64,000 bases of DNA. Origin: Aquabacterium sp. OR-4. GTDB lineage: Bacteria; Pseudomonadota; Gammaproteobacteria; Burkholderiales; Burkholderiaceae_C. Numbering within the stretch: position 1 is the stretch's first letter; the number at the start of each line of letters is the position of its first letter. A program made the translations under genes and the position numbers. The DNA is taken from positions 598,807 through 662,806 of the forward strand of contig NZ_JAOCQD020000004.1 of NCBI RefSeq assembly GCF_025290835.2, given 5' to 3'. The notes below the pieces were generated by a model that was given only the letters and a program-made list of their open reading frames with translations, was not told the origin of the DNA and searched no databases. Below are positions 26,675 to 35,172 of the stretch, one piece after another.

Positions 26675-27583
26675 TCAACGCCGAACGCATGCCGAGGGTG
26701 GGTAGCCGAAGGTGCGCTGGAAGGCCGACGAAAAGTTCGACAGCTTGGCATAGCCCGCGCGGTAGCCCACCTCGCCCACCGTGAGGCCGCCGTCCAGCAG
26801 TTGCGCGCGTGCACGTTGCAGGCGCTCCTGGCGCTGGAAGGCCACGATCGAGCTGCCATAGGCGGCTCGAAACACGCGCTGCAGCGTGCTTTCGCTCATG
26901 CCCAGCTCACGCGCCAGGGCCGACGGCGGCGCGGCTTCGCGTGACATGTCCTCCAGCAGACGGGCGCGGATCAGGCGTGCACGCGCCATGCCGCGGTCAG
27001 CCGGCGCGATGCCCCGCGTTGGCGCCAGGCCCGACGACGCTGCGCTGGCGGCGCGCAGCGCCTGCTGAACCATCGACAGGCCAGCGATGCTGACCGACAG
27101 GGCCTGCAGCTCATCGCCCTGGCGGGCGCCCAGAATCTCATGCGCACAGCGCAGGGCATGCGGTGTCGGCGACCAGCACGCCACGCCGGCGCGCGGCGAG
27201 TCCAGGCTCAGCCTGTCGCACAGGACGGGCGACAGCCGCAGGTCATCCAGTGCCGACAGCGGCAGCGTGACATTGACCTTGCGCACGCGCTGGCCGGCGC
27301 GGATGTGCCGCACCAGCGTGCCCGGCGCGGCCATCAGCCAGAGGTATCCCACCGGGCCGCGGCGCGCCGACATGAGGCAGTGCGTCTGGTTGATGGCCAC
27401 CCGAAGCTCGCCCTCCAGCAGCAGCATCACCGTCAGCTGCGCTGGCAGGTCGAAGCGCTGCGACAGCGTGCGCCGCTCCCGCGTGTCGTTGGCGTGCACC
27501 TGCATCTGCATCGCCAGTGATTCGAAGGCGCACACGCCATCCACGGCATCGATCAGCGGCTCATCGGCGGGGCAGGGGGGCAT
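26675..27583 (-). CDS. AraC-family regulator, PchR-like
   Basis: This 302-residue protein ends in an AraC double helix-turn-helix (LARELGMSESTLQRVFRAAYG and VGEVGYRAGYAKLSNFSSAF followed by FGYPPSACVR). The N-terminal half resembles PchR-type sensors that bind ferric siderophore. It is divergent from a TonB receptor operon, the usual arrangement for siderophore-induced uptake. The shared intergenic region carries a Fur-like palindrome. Confidence 0.85.
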   Translation of the reverse strand: MPPCPADEPLIDAVDGVCAFESLAMQMQVHANDTRERRTLSQRFDLPAQLTVMLLLEGELRVAINQTHCLMSARRGPVGYLWLMAAPGTLVRHIRAGQRVRKVNVTLPLSALDDLRLSPVLCDRLSLDSPRAGVACWSPTPHALRCAHEILGARQGDELQALSVSIAGLSMVQQALRAASAASSGLAPTRGIAPADRGMARARLIRARLLEDMSREAAPPSALARELGMSESTLQRVFRAAYGSSIVAFQRQERLQRARAQLLDGGLTVGEVGYRAGYAKLSNFSSAFQRTFGYPPSACVRR

Positions 27584-27680
27584 CGGAACATCTCGGCAGG
27601 TTGGTGGACCCGCGCCGCGTGCGCTGCATGCGGCTGGCCCATAAGCAGTTGACTGTCGCTCAGAACGTGATCTGAATGCG

Positions 27681-27693
27681 AACGATTATCGTT
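27681..27693. promoter_or_regulatory. Fur-like operator
   Basis: AACGATTATCGTT is a perfect 6-1-6 palindrome in the AraC/TonB-receptor control region, set in an A/T-rich island unlike the surroundings. It resembles half sites of the Fur box (GATAAT-type hexamers). It would let iron repress both directions. Confidence 0.6.
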
Positions 27694-27749
27694 TGATCCG
27701 TCCTGCGCCAGCTGCCTCGCGGCGCCTTTTCCCCGTCCTGGAGTTGCCC

Positions 27750-29888
27750 ATGTCGTACCCCTCCGCCATTTGTCATGCCCGCCGCGCCGGGGTGCACTCT
27801 GTTGCGCTGTCGGCCCTGGCCTGGGCGGCGCGAAGCCTCGTGCTGGTGTCGCCGGTGCTGGCCTGGGCGCAATCCGGCACGGCAGCTGCCGAGCCGGCGG
27901 CCAGCCAGACCGTCACCGTGATCGGCGAGAAGATGGGCCGCAGTGCGCGCGATTCGACGACCGCGGTGACCGTGTTCACCGCCGAAGACCTGGCCGCACG
28001 CAACCGCGCCAGCGTGCTCGACCTGGTGGCCGAGGTGCCCAACGTCACCATCGGCGAGTTCGGTGGCGTGGCCAACATCCGCGGCAGCAACGGTGCAGGC
28101 CCCGGCTTCTCGTCGCTGGCCTGGCGTGGCGCCACGCGGGCGCGCACCGCCACCATTGTCGATGGCGTCAGCCAGATCTGGACCGGTGGCAACCTGCTGG
28201 GTACCGGGCTGTGGGATGTGGCGCAGCTGGAGGTGCTGCGCGGCCCGCAGTCGACGATGCAGGGGCGATCGGCGGTGGGTGGCGCCATCGTGATCAAGAC
28301 CCAGGATCCCGGCTTCAAGCCCGGGGCCGCCGTGCGTCTGGGCCTGCAGCAGGCCAACGGTGCCACCTTGGGCCAGGTGGCGGCCATGGCCACGGGGCCG
28401 CTGTCCGACAGCCTGGCCTACCGCCTGAGTGCCGACGTGTCCGGCGGATCGAGCTTCGTGAACTACGTGGACAACAACACCAGCGCCGGTGTCGACTACA
28501 GCGCCGACCCGGACCGGGTGCAGCGCGCCGACGTCAAGGCCAAGCTGCTGTTCTCACCGCCCGACAACCCGGCCCTGGTGAGCCGCCTGGACCTGCAGCA
28601 CCAGAAGCAGACGGGCCCGTACCTGAACCAGGTCAACCTGGGTGACAGCGGCGAGTACCGGGCCTCGACCGATCTGGTCAACCACCGCATCGGCGACACC
28701 ACGATGACCACGCTGGTGTCCAACACCAGCTACCAGCTCGGCCAGGGCCGCTCGGTGGATCTGCTGCTGTCCGCCTCGAAACTGGACGCCGGCTTCACGC
28801 ACAACCAGACGGCCCCGGCGGCCACCAGCACGGCGGCCTACTTCCGCTCGCGCACCCAGCAAGACAGCAGCGGGGTGGAGTTGCGCTTGAACCTTGGCCG
28901 CGGCCACGGTGGCCTGCGCTCGCTGATCGGCCTGTCCTACTTTGGCGATGACATGAGCCTGCTGGCGAAGGCCTATTCGGGCGCGATCCGCTACTCCGGC
29001 GACACCAAGACCGCGGCCACCTCGGTCTTTGGCGAGGTGGAGGTGCCGCTCGGCGAGCGCCTGACGCTGATCGCCGGTGGGCGCCTGGAACATGAAGCGC
29101 AGGACCGCTCGGTGACCAACGGCACGGCCAGCGCAGCGCGTGAGGAGAGCAAGACCTACGCGTTGCCGCGCACCGCGCTGCGCTTCACGCTCAACCCGCA
29201 CACCGTGCTGGGGCTGGACCTGCGCCGGGGCTACAACCCCGCGGGCATCAGCATGGACACCAACAGCACCAACATCTACGCCTACGAGACGGAGTACGTC
29301 ACCGCGCTGGAGGCCAGCATCCAGCAGCGCTTCAACGGCGGCAAGGGCACGTGGTCGGCGAACCTGTTCAACAACCGCTTCAAGGACTACCAGGCGCGCA
29401 ACGGCACCGTCATCGGCAACATCGACCGGGCCACCATCCGCGGCCTGGAGCTGGCGGTGGCCAGCGACATCGGCAGCGCCACCCGCGTGTACGGCAATGC
29501 CAGCGTGCAGACCAGCCGCATCGACGCCTTTGCCGCCACCCCGGCCTACGTGGGCAACAAGCTGCCCTATGCCGCACCGCGCACCCTGGGTGCCGGTGTG
29601 ACGCAGCGCCTGGGCAGTGCCTGGACGCTGTCGGCCAATGCCAAGCATGTGGCCGCGTATTTCGTCGACATCTCCAATGCCGCCGGCACCGGCCAGCAGG
29701 CGCGCGCGGGGGGCTACACGCTGCTCGACCTGAGCGTCAGCCTCGACCTGAATGCGCGCACCTCGCTGCGCGCCTACGTCAACAACCTGGCCGACCGCTA
29801 CGTCATCAACACCTACTTCCAGGGCACCACCACCCAGGACGTGCTGGCCCCGCGCACGCTGGGCCTGCAGCTGGATCTGCGCTTTTGA
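27750..29888 (+). CDS. TonB-dependent siderophore receptor
   Basis: This 712-residue outer-membrane receptor has a signal peptide (to about residue 41, SPVLAWAQ), a TonB-box-like segment QTVTVIGEK, a plug domain (TTAVTVFTAEDLAARN, then EVLRGPQSTMQGRSAVGGAI) and a 22-strand barrel ending in LGLQLDLRF with terminal Phe. The plug motif variant 'RSAVGGAIVIKTQ' is typical of ferric siderophore receptors. First gene of the operon, under the Fur-like site. The ATG at 27750 begins the signal peptide. Confidence 0.9.
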   Translation: MSYPSAICHARRAGVHSVALSALAWAARSLVLVSPVLAWAQSGTAAAEPAASQTVTVIGEKMGRSARDSTTAVTVFTAEDLAARNRASVLDLVAEVPNVTIGEFGGVANIRGSNGAGPGFSSLAWRGATRARTATIVDGVSQIWTGGNLLGTGLWDVAQLEVLRGPQSTMQGRSAVGGAIVIKTQDPGFKPGAAVRLGLQQANGATLGQVAAMATGPLSDSLAYRLSADVSGGSSFVNYVDNNTSAGVDYSADPDRVQRADVKAKLLFSPPDNPALVSRLDLQHQKQTGPYLNQVNLGDSGEYRASTDLVNHRIGDTTMTTLVSNTSYQLGQGRSVDLLLSASKLDAGFTHNQTAPAATSTAAYFRSRTQQDSSGVELRLNLGRGHGGLRSLIGLSYFGDDMSLLAKAYSGAIRYSGDTKTAATSVFGEVEVPLGERLTLIAGGRLEHEAQDRSVTNGTASAAREESKTYALPRTALRFTLNPHTVLGLDLRRGYNPAGISMDTNSTNIYAYETEYVTALEASIQQRFNGGKGTWSANLFNNRFKDYQARNGTVIGNIDRATIRGLELAVASDIGSATRVYGNASVQTSRIDAFAATPAYVGNKLPYAAPRTLGAGVTQRLGSAWTLSANAKHVAAYFVDISNAAGTGQQARAGGYTLLDLSVSLDLNARTSLRAYVNNLADRYVINTYFQGTTTQDVLAPRTLGLQLDLRF

Positions 29889-30787
29889 GCCCGGTGGACG
29901 ACACAGCGCTGAGCCTGCCCTTCGTGCGGCAGCACACGCTGCGCGACACCCAGTCGGATCAGGCCTGGTGCCTGGCCATCGCGAAAACAGCTGCGGCCGA
30001 AGCCCGATGCGGTGACGCCACCGGCGCCGCGCATCGGCTGCTGCTGGTGCTGGACGGCAACCTTGCCGTGGCGCCAGCGGCGCTGATGCAGCAATCGCTC
30101 GCCGAGCGCGCCCGGGGGCTGGCGCCGCGCAGCACGCTGGTGGGCGTGGGCTACCCCGGTGTCGCGCTGCGTCATGCGCAGCGCCGGGCGCAAGACTTTC
30201 TGCCGCCCTGGCCGGCAGGCCTGGCCAGGCCGGCTGACGCGGGCGACTTTGCCGAAGGCCAGGCCGACCGCTTCGCCCGGTTTCTCGACGCGCAGTTGCT
30301 GCCATGGCTGGCCACGCACGAGCGCACGCAGTTCACCGAGGTGGGCCTGTTCGGGCACTCCTTTGGCGGCCTGTTCGCACTGCACAAGCTGCTGCACCGG
30401 CCCGGGCCGATGCAGGCCTTCTTCGCCGTCAGCCCGTCGCTGTGGTGGGCCGATGGCTGGCTGCAGCGGCAGCCTGGCGGCACTGCGGCGCAGGGCGCCG
30501 GTCGCAGCCTGTGGCTGGGCATCGGCAGCGACGAGCGCGCACTGCCCGGCGACGACGCTGCCCGCCAGGCCCTGCACCGCCGGCGCGACATGCAAGGGCG
30601 TTTTGCGCAGCTGGTCGCGCAACTGCAGCACGGGCCCGTCGCGCTGCAGGCCGAGGTGCTGGCCGGCGAAGACCATGGCTCGGTGCTGTACCCGGCGCTC
30701 ACACGCGCCGTGCGCTGGCTGATGCAGCCCGTGCCCCAGCCAGATGCCCGGCACAGCCACCCCTCCCACACCGCCACGCCGCCATGA
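29885..30787 (+). CDS. siderophore esterase-like alpha/beta hydrolase (IroE/Fes type)
   Basis: This 300-residue hydrolase has nucleophile Ser159 in GHSFGG, the block FFAVSPSLWWADG and the late His in GEDHGSVLYPAL, all shared with IroE/BesA-type esterases that cut ester siderophores to release iron. No signal peptide is seen, so it is cytoplasmic. The TTG at 29885 overlaps the receptor stop (TTGA), matching the 4-bp overlaps in the rest of the operon; a GTG at 29894 is the alternative. Confidence 0.78.
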   Translation: MSPVDDTALSLPFVRQHTLRDTQSDQAWCLAIAKTAAAEARCGDATGAAHRLLLVLDGNLAVAPAALMQQSLAERARGLAPRSTLVGVGYPGVALRHAQRRAQDFLPPWPAGLARPADAGDFAEGQADRFARFLDAQLLPWLATHERTQFTEVGLFGHSFGGLFALHKLLHRPGPMQAFFAVSPSLWWADGWLQRQPGGTAAQGAGRSLWLGIGSDERALPGDDAARQALHRRRDMQGRFAQLVAQLQHGPVALQAEVLAGEDHGSVLYPALTRAVRWLMQPVPQPDARHSHPSHTATPP

Positions 30788-31152
30788 ACCACGCCACAGC
30801 CGACATTCCCACCCCCGACGGTGCCCGCTACATCCTCAAGCTGTCGCGGCACTTCGCGCACAAGGTGCCGGTCAGCTTCGATGCATTGCGCGGCGACGTG
30901 CGCTTCGTGCAGGGCCCGTGCGTGATGAAGGCGCATGCCCAGTCACTGGCCATCCACCTGCAGTCTGATCGTCCGGAGGGCATTGCCGCCATGCAGTTCA
31001 TCATCGACGACCACCTGCGCCGCTTCTTGCGCGAGGCGCTGCCGGCCTACACCTGGACGCCGGGTGTGCCGGACGCCGTGAGGCCCGAGCTGGATGCGCT
31101 GGCGGCGCAGCCCGCCAGGGCCGCGGCATCCACCCCGGGAGCGCCGACGTGA
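30784..31152 (+). CDS. DUF2218 family protein
   Basis: This 122-residue protein has the DUF2218 pattern: KLSRHFAHKVPVSFD near the start, a mid-sequence mini-strand and HLRRFLREALPAYTW. DUF2218 proteins are often encoded in iron-siderophore loci; biochemical role unknown. It overlaps both neighbours by 4 bases (ATGA and GTGA). The C-terminal 20 residues are Ala/Pro-rich. Confidence 0.75.
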   Translation: MNHATADIPTPDGARYILKLSRHFAHKVPVSFDALRGDVRFVQGPCVMKAHAQSLAIHLQSDRPEGIAAMQFIIDDHLRRFLREALPAYTWTPGVPDAVRPELDALAAQPARAAASTPGAPT

Positions 31153-32183
31153 TCCGGCGCGCCGGCCCCTTGGCACCGGCTCGCCGCCGGCTGCTGGGCC
31201 TGGCCTGCACGTCGGCAGCATCGGCCCTGGGGCCGGTGCTGAGCGCCCCGGCCAGCGCCGCCACACCAGCGCCGGCCGGCGGCAGCTGGCCGGTGGTGTT
31301 CCGCAACCCCGACGGCAGCGAGGTGCGCATCGCCGCGCCGCCGCAGCGCATCCTGTCGACATCGGTCACGCTCACCGGCACGCTGCTGGCCATCGACGCG
31401 CCGGTGGTGGCCTCGTCGGTCAACGGCGACCGGCGCTTCTTCGACCAGTGGGCCGCCGTGGCCAAGGCGCGCCGCGTGCAGCCGCTGTGGTCGCTGAACG
31501 CGGTGGACATCGAGGCCGTGCTGCTGGCCCAGCCCGACCTCATCGTGGTGTCGAACAGCGGGGCCGACTCGGCGCGGGCATCGGTGCGCGAGCTGTCGCA
31601 GATCGCGCCGACCATCGTGGTCGACTATGCCGTCAACAGTTGGCAGGCGGTGGCCCGGCAACTGGGCCTGGCCACCGGCCTGCAGGCCCGCGCCGAGCAG
31701 CGCGTGGCCGAGTTCTCCGAGAAGCTGCGCCGCGTGGCGCAGGCCATCCGCGTGCCCGAGGGGCTGACCACCATCGTCAGCTACAACGGCCCGGGTGTGA
31801 TCAACCCGGTGGCCATGCCCAAAGGCTCACACGGGGTGCTGCTCGCGGCACTCGGCTTTCGCATGGAGTCGCCTGACCCGCGCTGGCACAGCGGCCTGGA
31901 CCGCCCGGACGACTTCGTCAAGGCGCAGTACGAGCAGCTCAGCGCGCTGCAGTCACGCACCGTGTTCCTGCTGCGCCGCGCCGAGGACGACACCGCCGCA
32001 TTGCTCAATGACCGGGTGCTGGCGCGCCTGCCCGCGGTGCAGACGCGGCAGGTCTACGGCCTGGGGCGCAACTCCTTTCGCATCGACTACTACAGCGCCA
32101 GCGAGATCGTGGACGCCATCCATCGCCGCTTTGCCATCGACGGCGCGGCGCGGCCGGCCTCTGCGCCCACCGGGCGGCCATGA
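31149..32183 (+). CDS. iron-siderophore ABC transporter, substrate-binding protein (FepB type)
   Basis: This 344-residue class III periplasmic binding protein has an N-terminal basic-hydrophobic export signal (RRRLLGLACTSAASALG, cleavage near APASAATP). Features are APPQRILSTSVTLTGTLLAID at the lobe start and VLLAQPDLIVVSN. GTG start overlapping the DUF2218 stop. It delivers ferric siderophore to the FepD/G/C-type complex encoded next. Confidence 0.87.
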   Translation: MIRRAGPLAPARRRLLGLACTSAASALGPVLSAPASAATPAPAGGSWPVVFRNPDGSEVRIAAPPQRILSTSVTLTGTLLAIDAPVVASSVNGDRRFFDQWAAVAKARRVQPLWSLNAVDIEAVLLAQPDLIVVSNSGADSARASVRELSQIAPTIVVDYAVNSWQAVARQLGLATGLQARAEQRVAEFSEKLRRVAQAIRVPEGLTTIVSYNGPGVINPVAMPKGSHGVLLAALGFRMESPDPRWHSGLDRPDDFVKAQYEQLSALQSRTVFLLRRAEDDTAALLNDRVLARLPAVQTRQVYGLGRNSFRIDYYSASEIVDAIHRRFAIDGAARPASAPTGRP

Positions 32184-33259
32184 CAGCGGCCAGGGCAGGT
32201 GCTGCGGCTTCGGCGTCGGCCGGGCCCCCCGGTACGGCGGGTGCGGTTGGCGGCCTGTCGTCGCTGCGCCGCATGGCGCTGGCCCTGGCGCTGGCCGCCG
32301 TGATCGCGCTGCTGGCCGCGGCCAGCCTGCTGGTGGGTGCCAAGCCGGTGCCCTGGGCCGATGTGCTGCAGGCCCTGCGCGCCTTCGATGCGGGCAACCC
32401 CGACCACCTGCTGGTGGTGCATCTGCGCCTGCCGCGGCTGCTCACCGGCCTGCTGGTGGGCGCGGCCCTGGGGGCGGCCGGCCTGCTGATCCAGGCGGTG
32501 ACGCGCAATGTCCTGGCCGACCCCGGCATCCTGGGTGTCAACGCCGGCGCCAGCCTGGCGGTGGTGGCGGCCCTGGCGTTGTTCGGGCCGCTGGCGCTGG
32601 CCGAGCAGATGCTGGTGGCCATGCTTGGCGCCCTGCTGGCCGGCGGCGTGGTGCTGGCGCTGTCGGGTGGACAGGGCGCGCGCAGCAGCCCCAGCCGTGT
32701 GGTGCTGGCCGGCGTGGCGGTGAGCGCGGTGTGTCTGTCGTTCTCGCAGCTGATCATGCTCAACAGCGCCGACCAGGTGTTTGACCACTACCGCAGCTGG
32801 GTGGTCGGTGCGCTGGAAGGCCGCGATCTGCCGCTGCTGCTGGCCACGCTGCCCTTCGTGGCCATGGGCCTGGCCCTGGCGGTGTGGGTGGCCGGCCAGC
32901 TGGATGCGCTGAGCCTGGGCCAGGACCTGGGCATGGCGCTGGGTGTGAACCGCCCGCGCGTGCTGGGTCTGTCGCTGCTGGCCATTGTGGTGCTGGCTGG
33001 CGCCGCCACCGCGGCGGTGGGGCCGATTGCCTTTCTCGGCCTGGTGGCGCCGCATCTCGCGCGTGCGGTGGTCGGGCCCAACCACCGCCGCCTGCTGCGC
33101 TGGTCCATGCTGCTGGGCATGCTGACCCTGCTGCTGGCCGACGTGGCGGGCCGCGTGATCGCGCCGCCGGCCGATCTGGGCGCAGGCCTGATGGTGGCCC
33201 TGATCGGCGGCCCGTTCTTCATCGTGCTGGCCCGGCGCGACCGGCTCACCGAGCTGTGA
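32180..33259 (+). CDS. iron-siderophore ABC transporter permease (FepD type)
   Basis: This 359-residue FecCD-family permease has about nine hydrophobic segments. Motifs include RLPRLLTGLLVGAALGAAGLLIQAVTRN and the ATPase-coupling region near GPIAFLGLVAPHLAR. The first 30 residues are a Gly/Ala-rich leader. ATGA overlap with the binding-protein gene, GTGA overlap with the next permease. Confidence 0.88.
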   Translation: MTAARAGAAASASAGPPGTAGAVGGLSSLRRMALALALAAVIALLAAASLLVGAKPVPWADVLQALRAFDAGNPDHLLVVHLRLPRLLTGLLVGAALGAAGLLIQAVTRNVLADPGILGVNAGASLAVVAALALFGPLALAEQMLVAMLGALLAGGVVLALSGGQGARSSPSRVVLAGVAVSAVCLSFSQLIMLNSADQVFDHYRSWVVGALEGRDLPLLLATLPFVAMGLALAVWVAGQLDALSLGQDLGMALGVNRPRVLGLSLLAIVVLAGAATAAVGPIAFLGLVAPHLARAVVGPNHRRLLRWSMLLGMLTLLLADVAGRVIAPPADLGAGLMVALIGGPFFIVLARRDRLTEL

Positions 33260-34302
33260 GCGCGCTGCACACGCTGGAGCAGGTGCGCCTGCTGCGCCGC
33301 GGCCGCCTGTCGCTGCTGTGGGTGCCACGCCAGGCCCTGGCGGCCCTGCTGCTGCTGGTGCTGCTGGTCTGGCTGATGCTGCTGGCCCTGGGCACCGGCC
33401 GCATCGCGCTGGACATCGCGCAGGTGCTGGACATCCTGCTGCACGGCGGCGGCACGGCGCTGCAGCGCAAGCTGGTGTTCGACATCCGGCTGCCGCGTGT
33501 GGCCACGGCCGTGGCCACCGGCGCCGCGCTGTCGGTGGCCGGCGCCATCTTCCAGTCGCTGTCGCGCAACCCGCTGGGCTCACCCGATGTGATCGGCTTC
33601 ACCACCGGGGCGGCAACCGGCGCGGTGGTGTACTTCGTGCTGGGCGGCAGCGCCAGTGCGGGTTCGGCGCTGTTCGCCGTGGGCGCCGGCTTGCTGACGG
33701 CGCTGGTGGCCTTTGCGCTGGCGCTGCGCGGCGGTGCCGTGGCCAGCCACCGGCTGGTGCTGGTGGGCATCGGCATCGGCGCCACGCTGTCGGCCCTGAA
33801 CGAGGCGGTGCTGATGCGCGGCGCGCTGGAGCAGGCGCTGGCCGCGCAGCTGTGGCTGTCGGGCTCGCTGAACGCGCGCACCTGGGACCATGCGCTGCCG
33901 CTGCTGGCCGGTCTGGCGCTGCTGCTGCCGGCCCTGCTGTGGGGCCAGTCGCGCCTGATGCTGCTGGAGCTGGGCGACGACCTGGCGCAGCAGCTCGGCG
34001 TGCCGGCGCTGCGGGTCAAGGGCTTCATGGCCTTTGGCGCCGTGCTGCTGGCCTCGCTGGCCACCGGGGCGGCCGGGCCCATCGCCTTCATTGCGCTGGC
34101 CGCGCCCCGCTTGGCGGCCTTCATGGCCGGCGAGCACGGCCGGCCGCTGTGGCCGGCCGCGCTGACCGGCGCCGTGCTGCTGCAGGGTGTGGACCTGGTC
34201 AGCCAGCGGCTGCCCTTTGATCTGAACCTGCCCGTGGGCCTGATGACGGCGCTGATCGGTGGCCTGTACCTGGCGCTGGCCCTGCCGCGCCTGCGCGCCT
34301 GA
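33256..34302 (+). CDS. iron-siderophore ABC transporter permease (FepG type)
   Basis: This 348-residue second FecCD permease shows RLPRVATAVATGAALSVAGAIFQSLSRNPLGSPDVIGF and GPIAFIALAAPRLAAF. The GTG start is fixed by overlap with the FepD-type stop. Together with the preceding gene it forms the heterodimeric channel. Confidence 0.88.
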   Translation: MSALHTLEQVRLLRRGRLSLLWVPRQALAALLLLVLLVWLMLLALGTGRIALDIAQVLDILLHGGGTALQRKLVFDIRLPRVATAVATGAALSVAGAIFQSLSRNPLGSPDVIGFTTGAATGAVVYFVLGGSASAGSALFAVGAGLLTALVAFALALRGGAVASHRLVLVGIGIGATLSALNEAVLMRGALEQALAAQLWLSGSLNARTWDHALPLLAGLALLLPALLWGQSRLMLLELGDDLAQQLGVPALRVKGFMAFGAVLLASLATGAAGPIAFIALAAPRLAAFMAGEHGRPLWPAALTGAVLLQGVDLVSQRLPFDLNLPVGLMTALIGGLYLALALPRLRA

Positions 34303-34347
34303 ACGCCAGCGGCCAGAACCCTCACCCGCCTGAACCCCGAGAGTCCG

Positions 34348-35172
34348 ATGAACGACGCGCTGTTTTCCGCCACCGGGCTGCAGCTGGCCTACGAGCGGCG
34401 GGTGGTCTGCGACCGGCTCGATCTGCAGCTGCCACGCGGCGCCATCACCACGCTGATCGGCCCCAACGGCTGCGGCAAGTCCACGCTGCTGCGCGCGCTG
34501 TGCCGCCTGATCACGCCGCGCCAGGGCGAGATCCGGTTTGACGGACGGCCGCTGGCCACCTACGGCCGGCGGGAGTTGGCGCGCCGGCTCGGCTTCTTGC
34601 CCCAGGTGTCCAGCGCGCCGCCGGGCATCCGCGTGCACGAGCTGGTGGCGCGCGGGCGCTTTCCCTACCAGGGCCTGCTGCGCCAATGGAGCGACGAGGA
34701 CGAGGCCGCGGTGGCGCAGGCGCTGCGCGAGACCGGCCTGGCCGGCAGCGCGCACCGCCTGGTGGACCAGCTCTCCGGCGGCCAGCGCCAGCGCGTGTGG
34801 ATTGCGCTGGTGCTGGCGCAGGACACCGAGGTGCTGGTGCTCGACGAGCCCACCACCTACCTCGATCTGGCGCACCAGCTGGAGGTGCTGGCGCTGTGCC
34901 GGCGCCTGAACGCCGAACTGGGCAAGACGCTGGTGCTGGTGCTGCACGACCTGAACCTCGCGGCCCGCCATGCCCACCATCTGGTGGCCATGAAGGACGG
35001 CCGCGTGGTGGCCACCGGCACACCTGCGGCGCTGCTGACGCCACAGCGGCTGGAAGAAGTGTTCGGCATTCGTGCCCAGGTGCTGAGCGACCCGGTCAGC
35101 GGCACGCCGCTGGTGGTGCCCATGTCGGCCCTGCCGGCCGAAGCCGCCACCGCGTGCGCAGGCCGGGCATGA
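34348..35172 (+). CDS. iron-siderophore ABC transporter ATP-binding protein (FepC type)
   Basis: This 274-residue ATPase has Walker A GPNGCGKST, signature LSGGQRQRV, Walker B VLVLDEPTTYLD and the H-loop VLHDLNLAARHAHH, exactly the FepC/FhuC pattern. GAGAG lies shortly before the ATG. It is the only operon junction with a gap (45 bases). Its stop overlaps the monooxygenase start (ATGA). Confidence 0.92.
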   Translation: MNDALFSATGLQLAYERRVVCDRLDLQLPRGAITTLIGPNGCGKSTLLRALCRLITPRQGEIRFDGRPLATYGRRELARRLGFLPQVSSAPPGIRVHELVARGRFPYQGLLRQWSDEDEAAVAQALRETGLAGSAHRLVDQLSGGQRQRVWIALVLAQDTEVLVLDEPTTYLDLAHQLEVLALCRRLNAELGKTLVLVLHDLNLAARHAHHLVAMKDGRVVATGTPAALLTPQRLEEVFGIRAQVLSDPVSGTPLVVPMSALPAEAATACAGRA

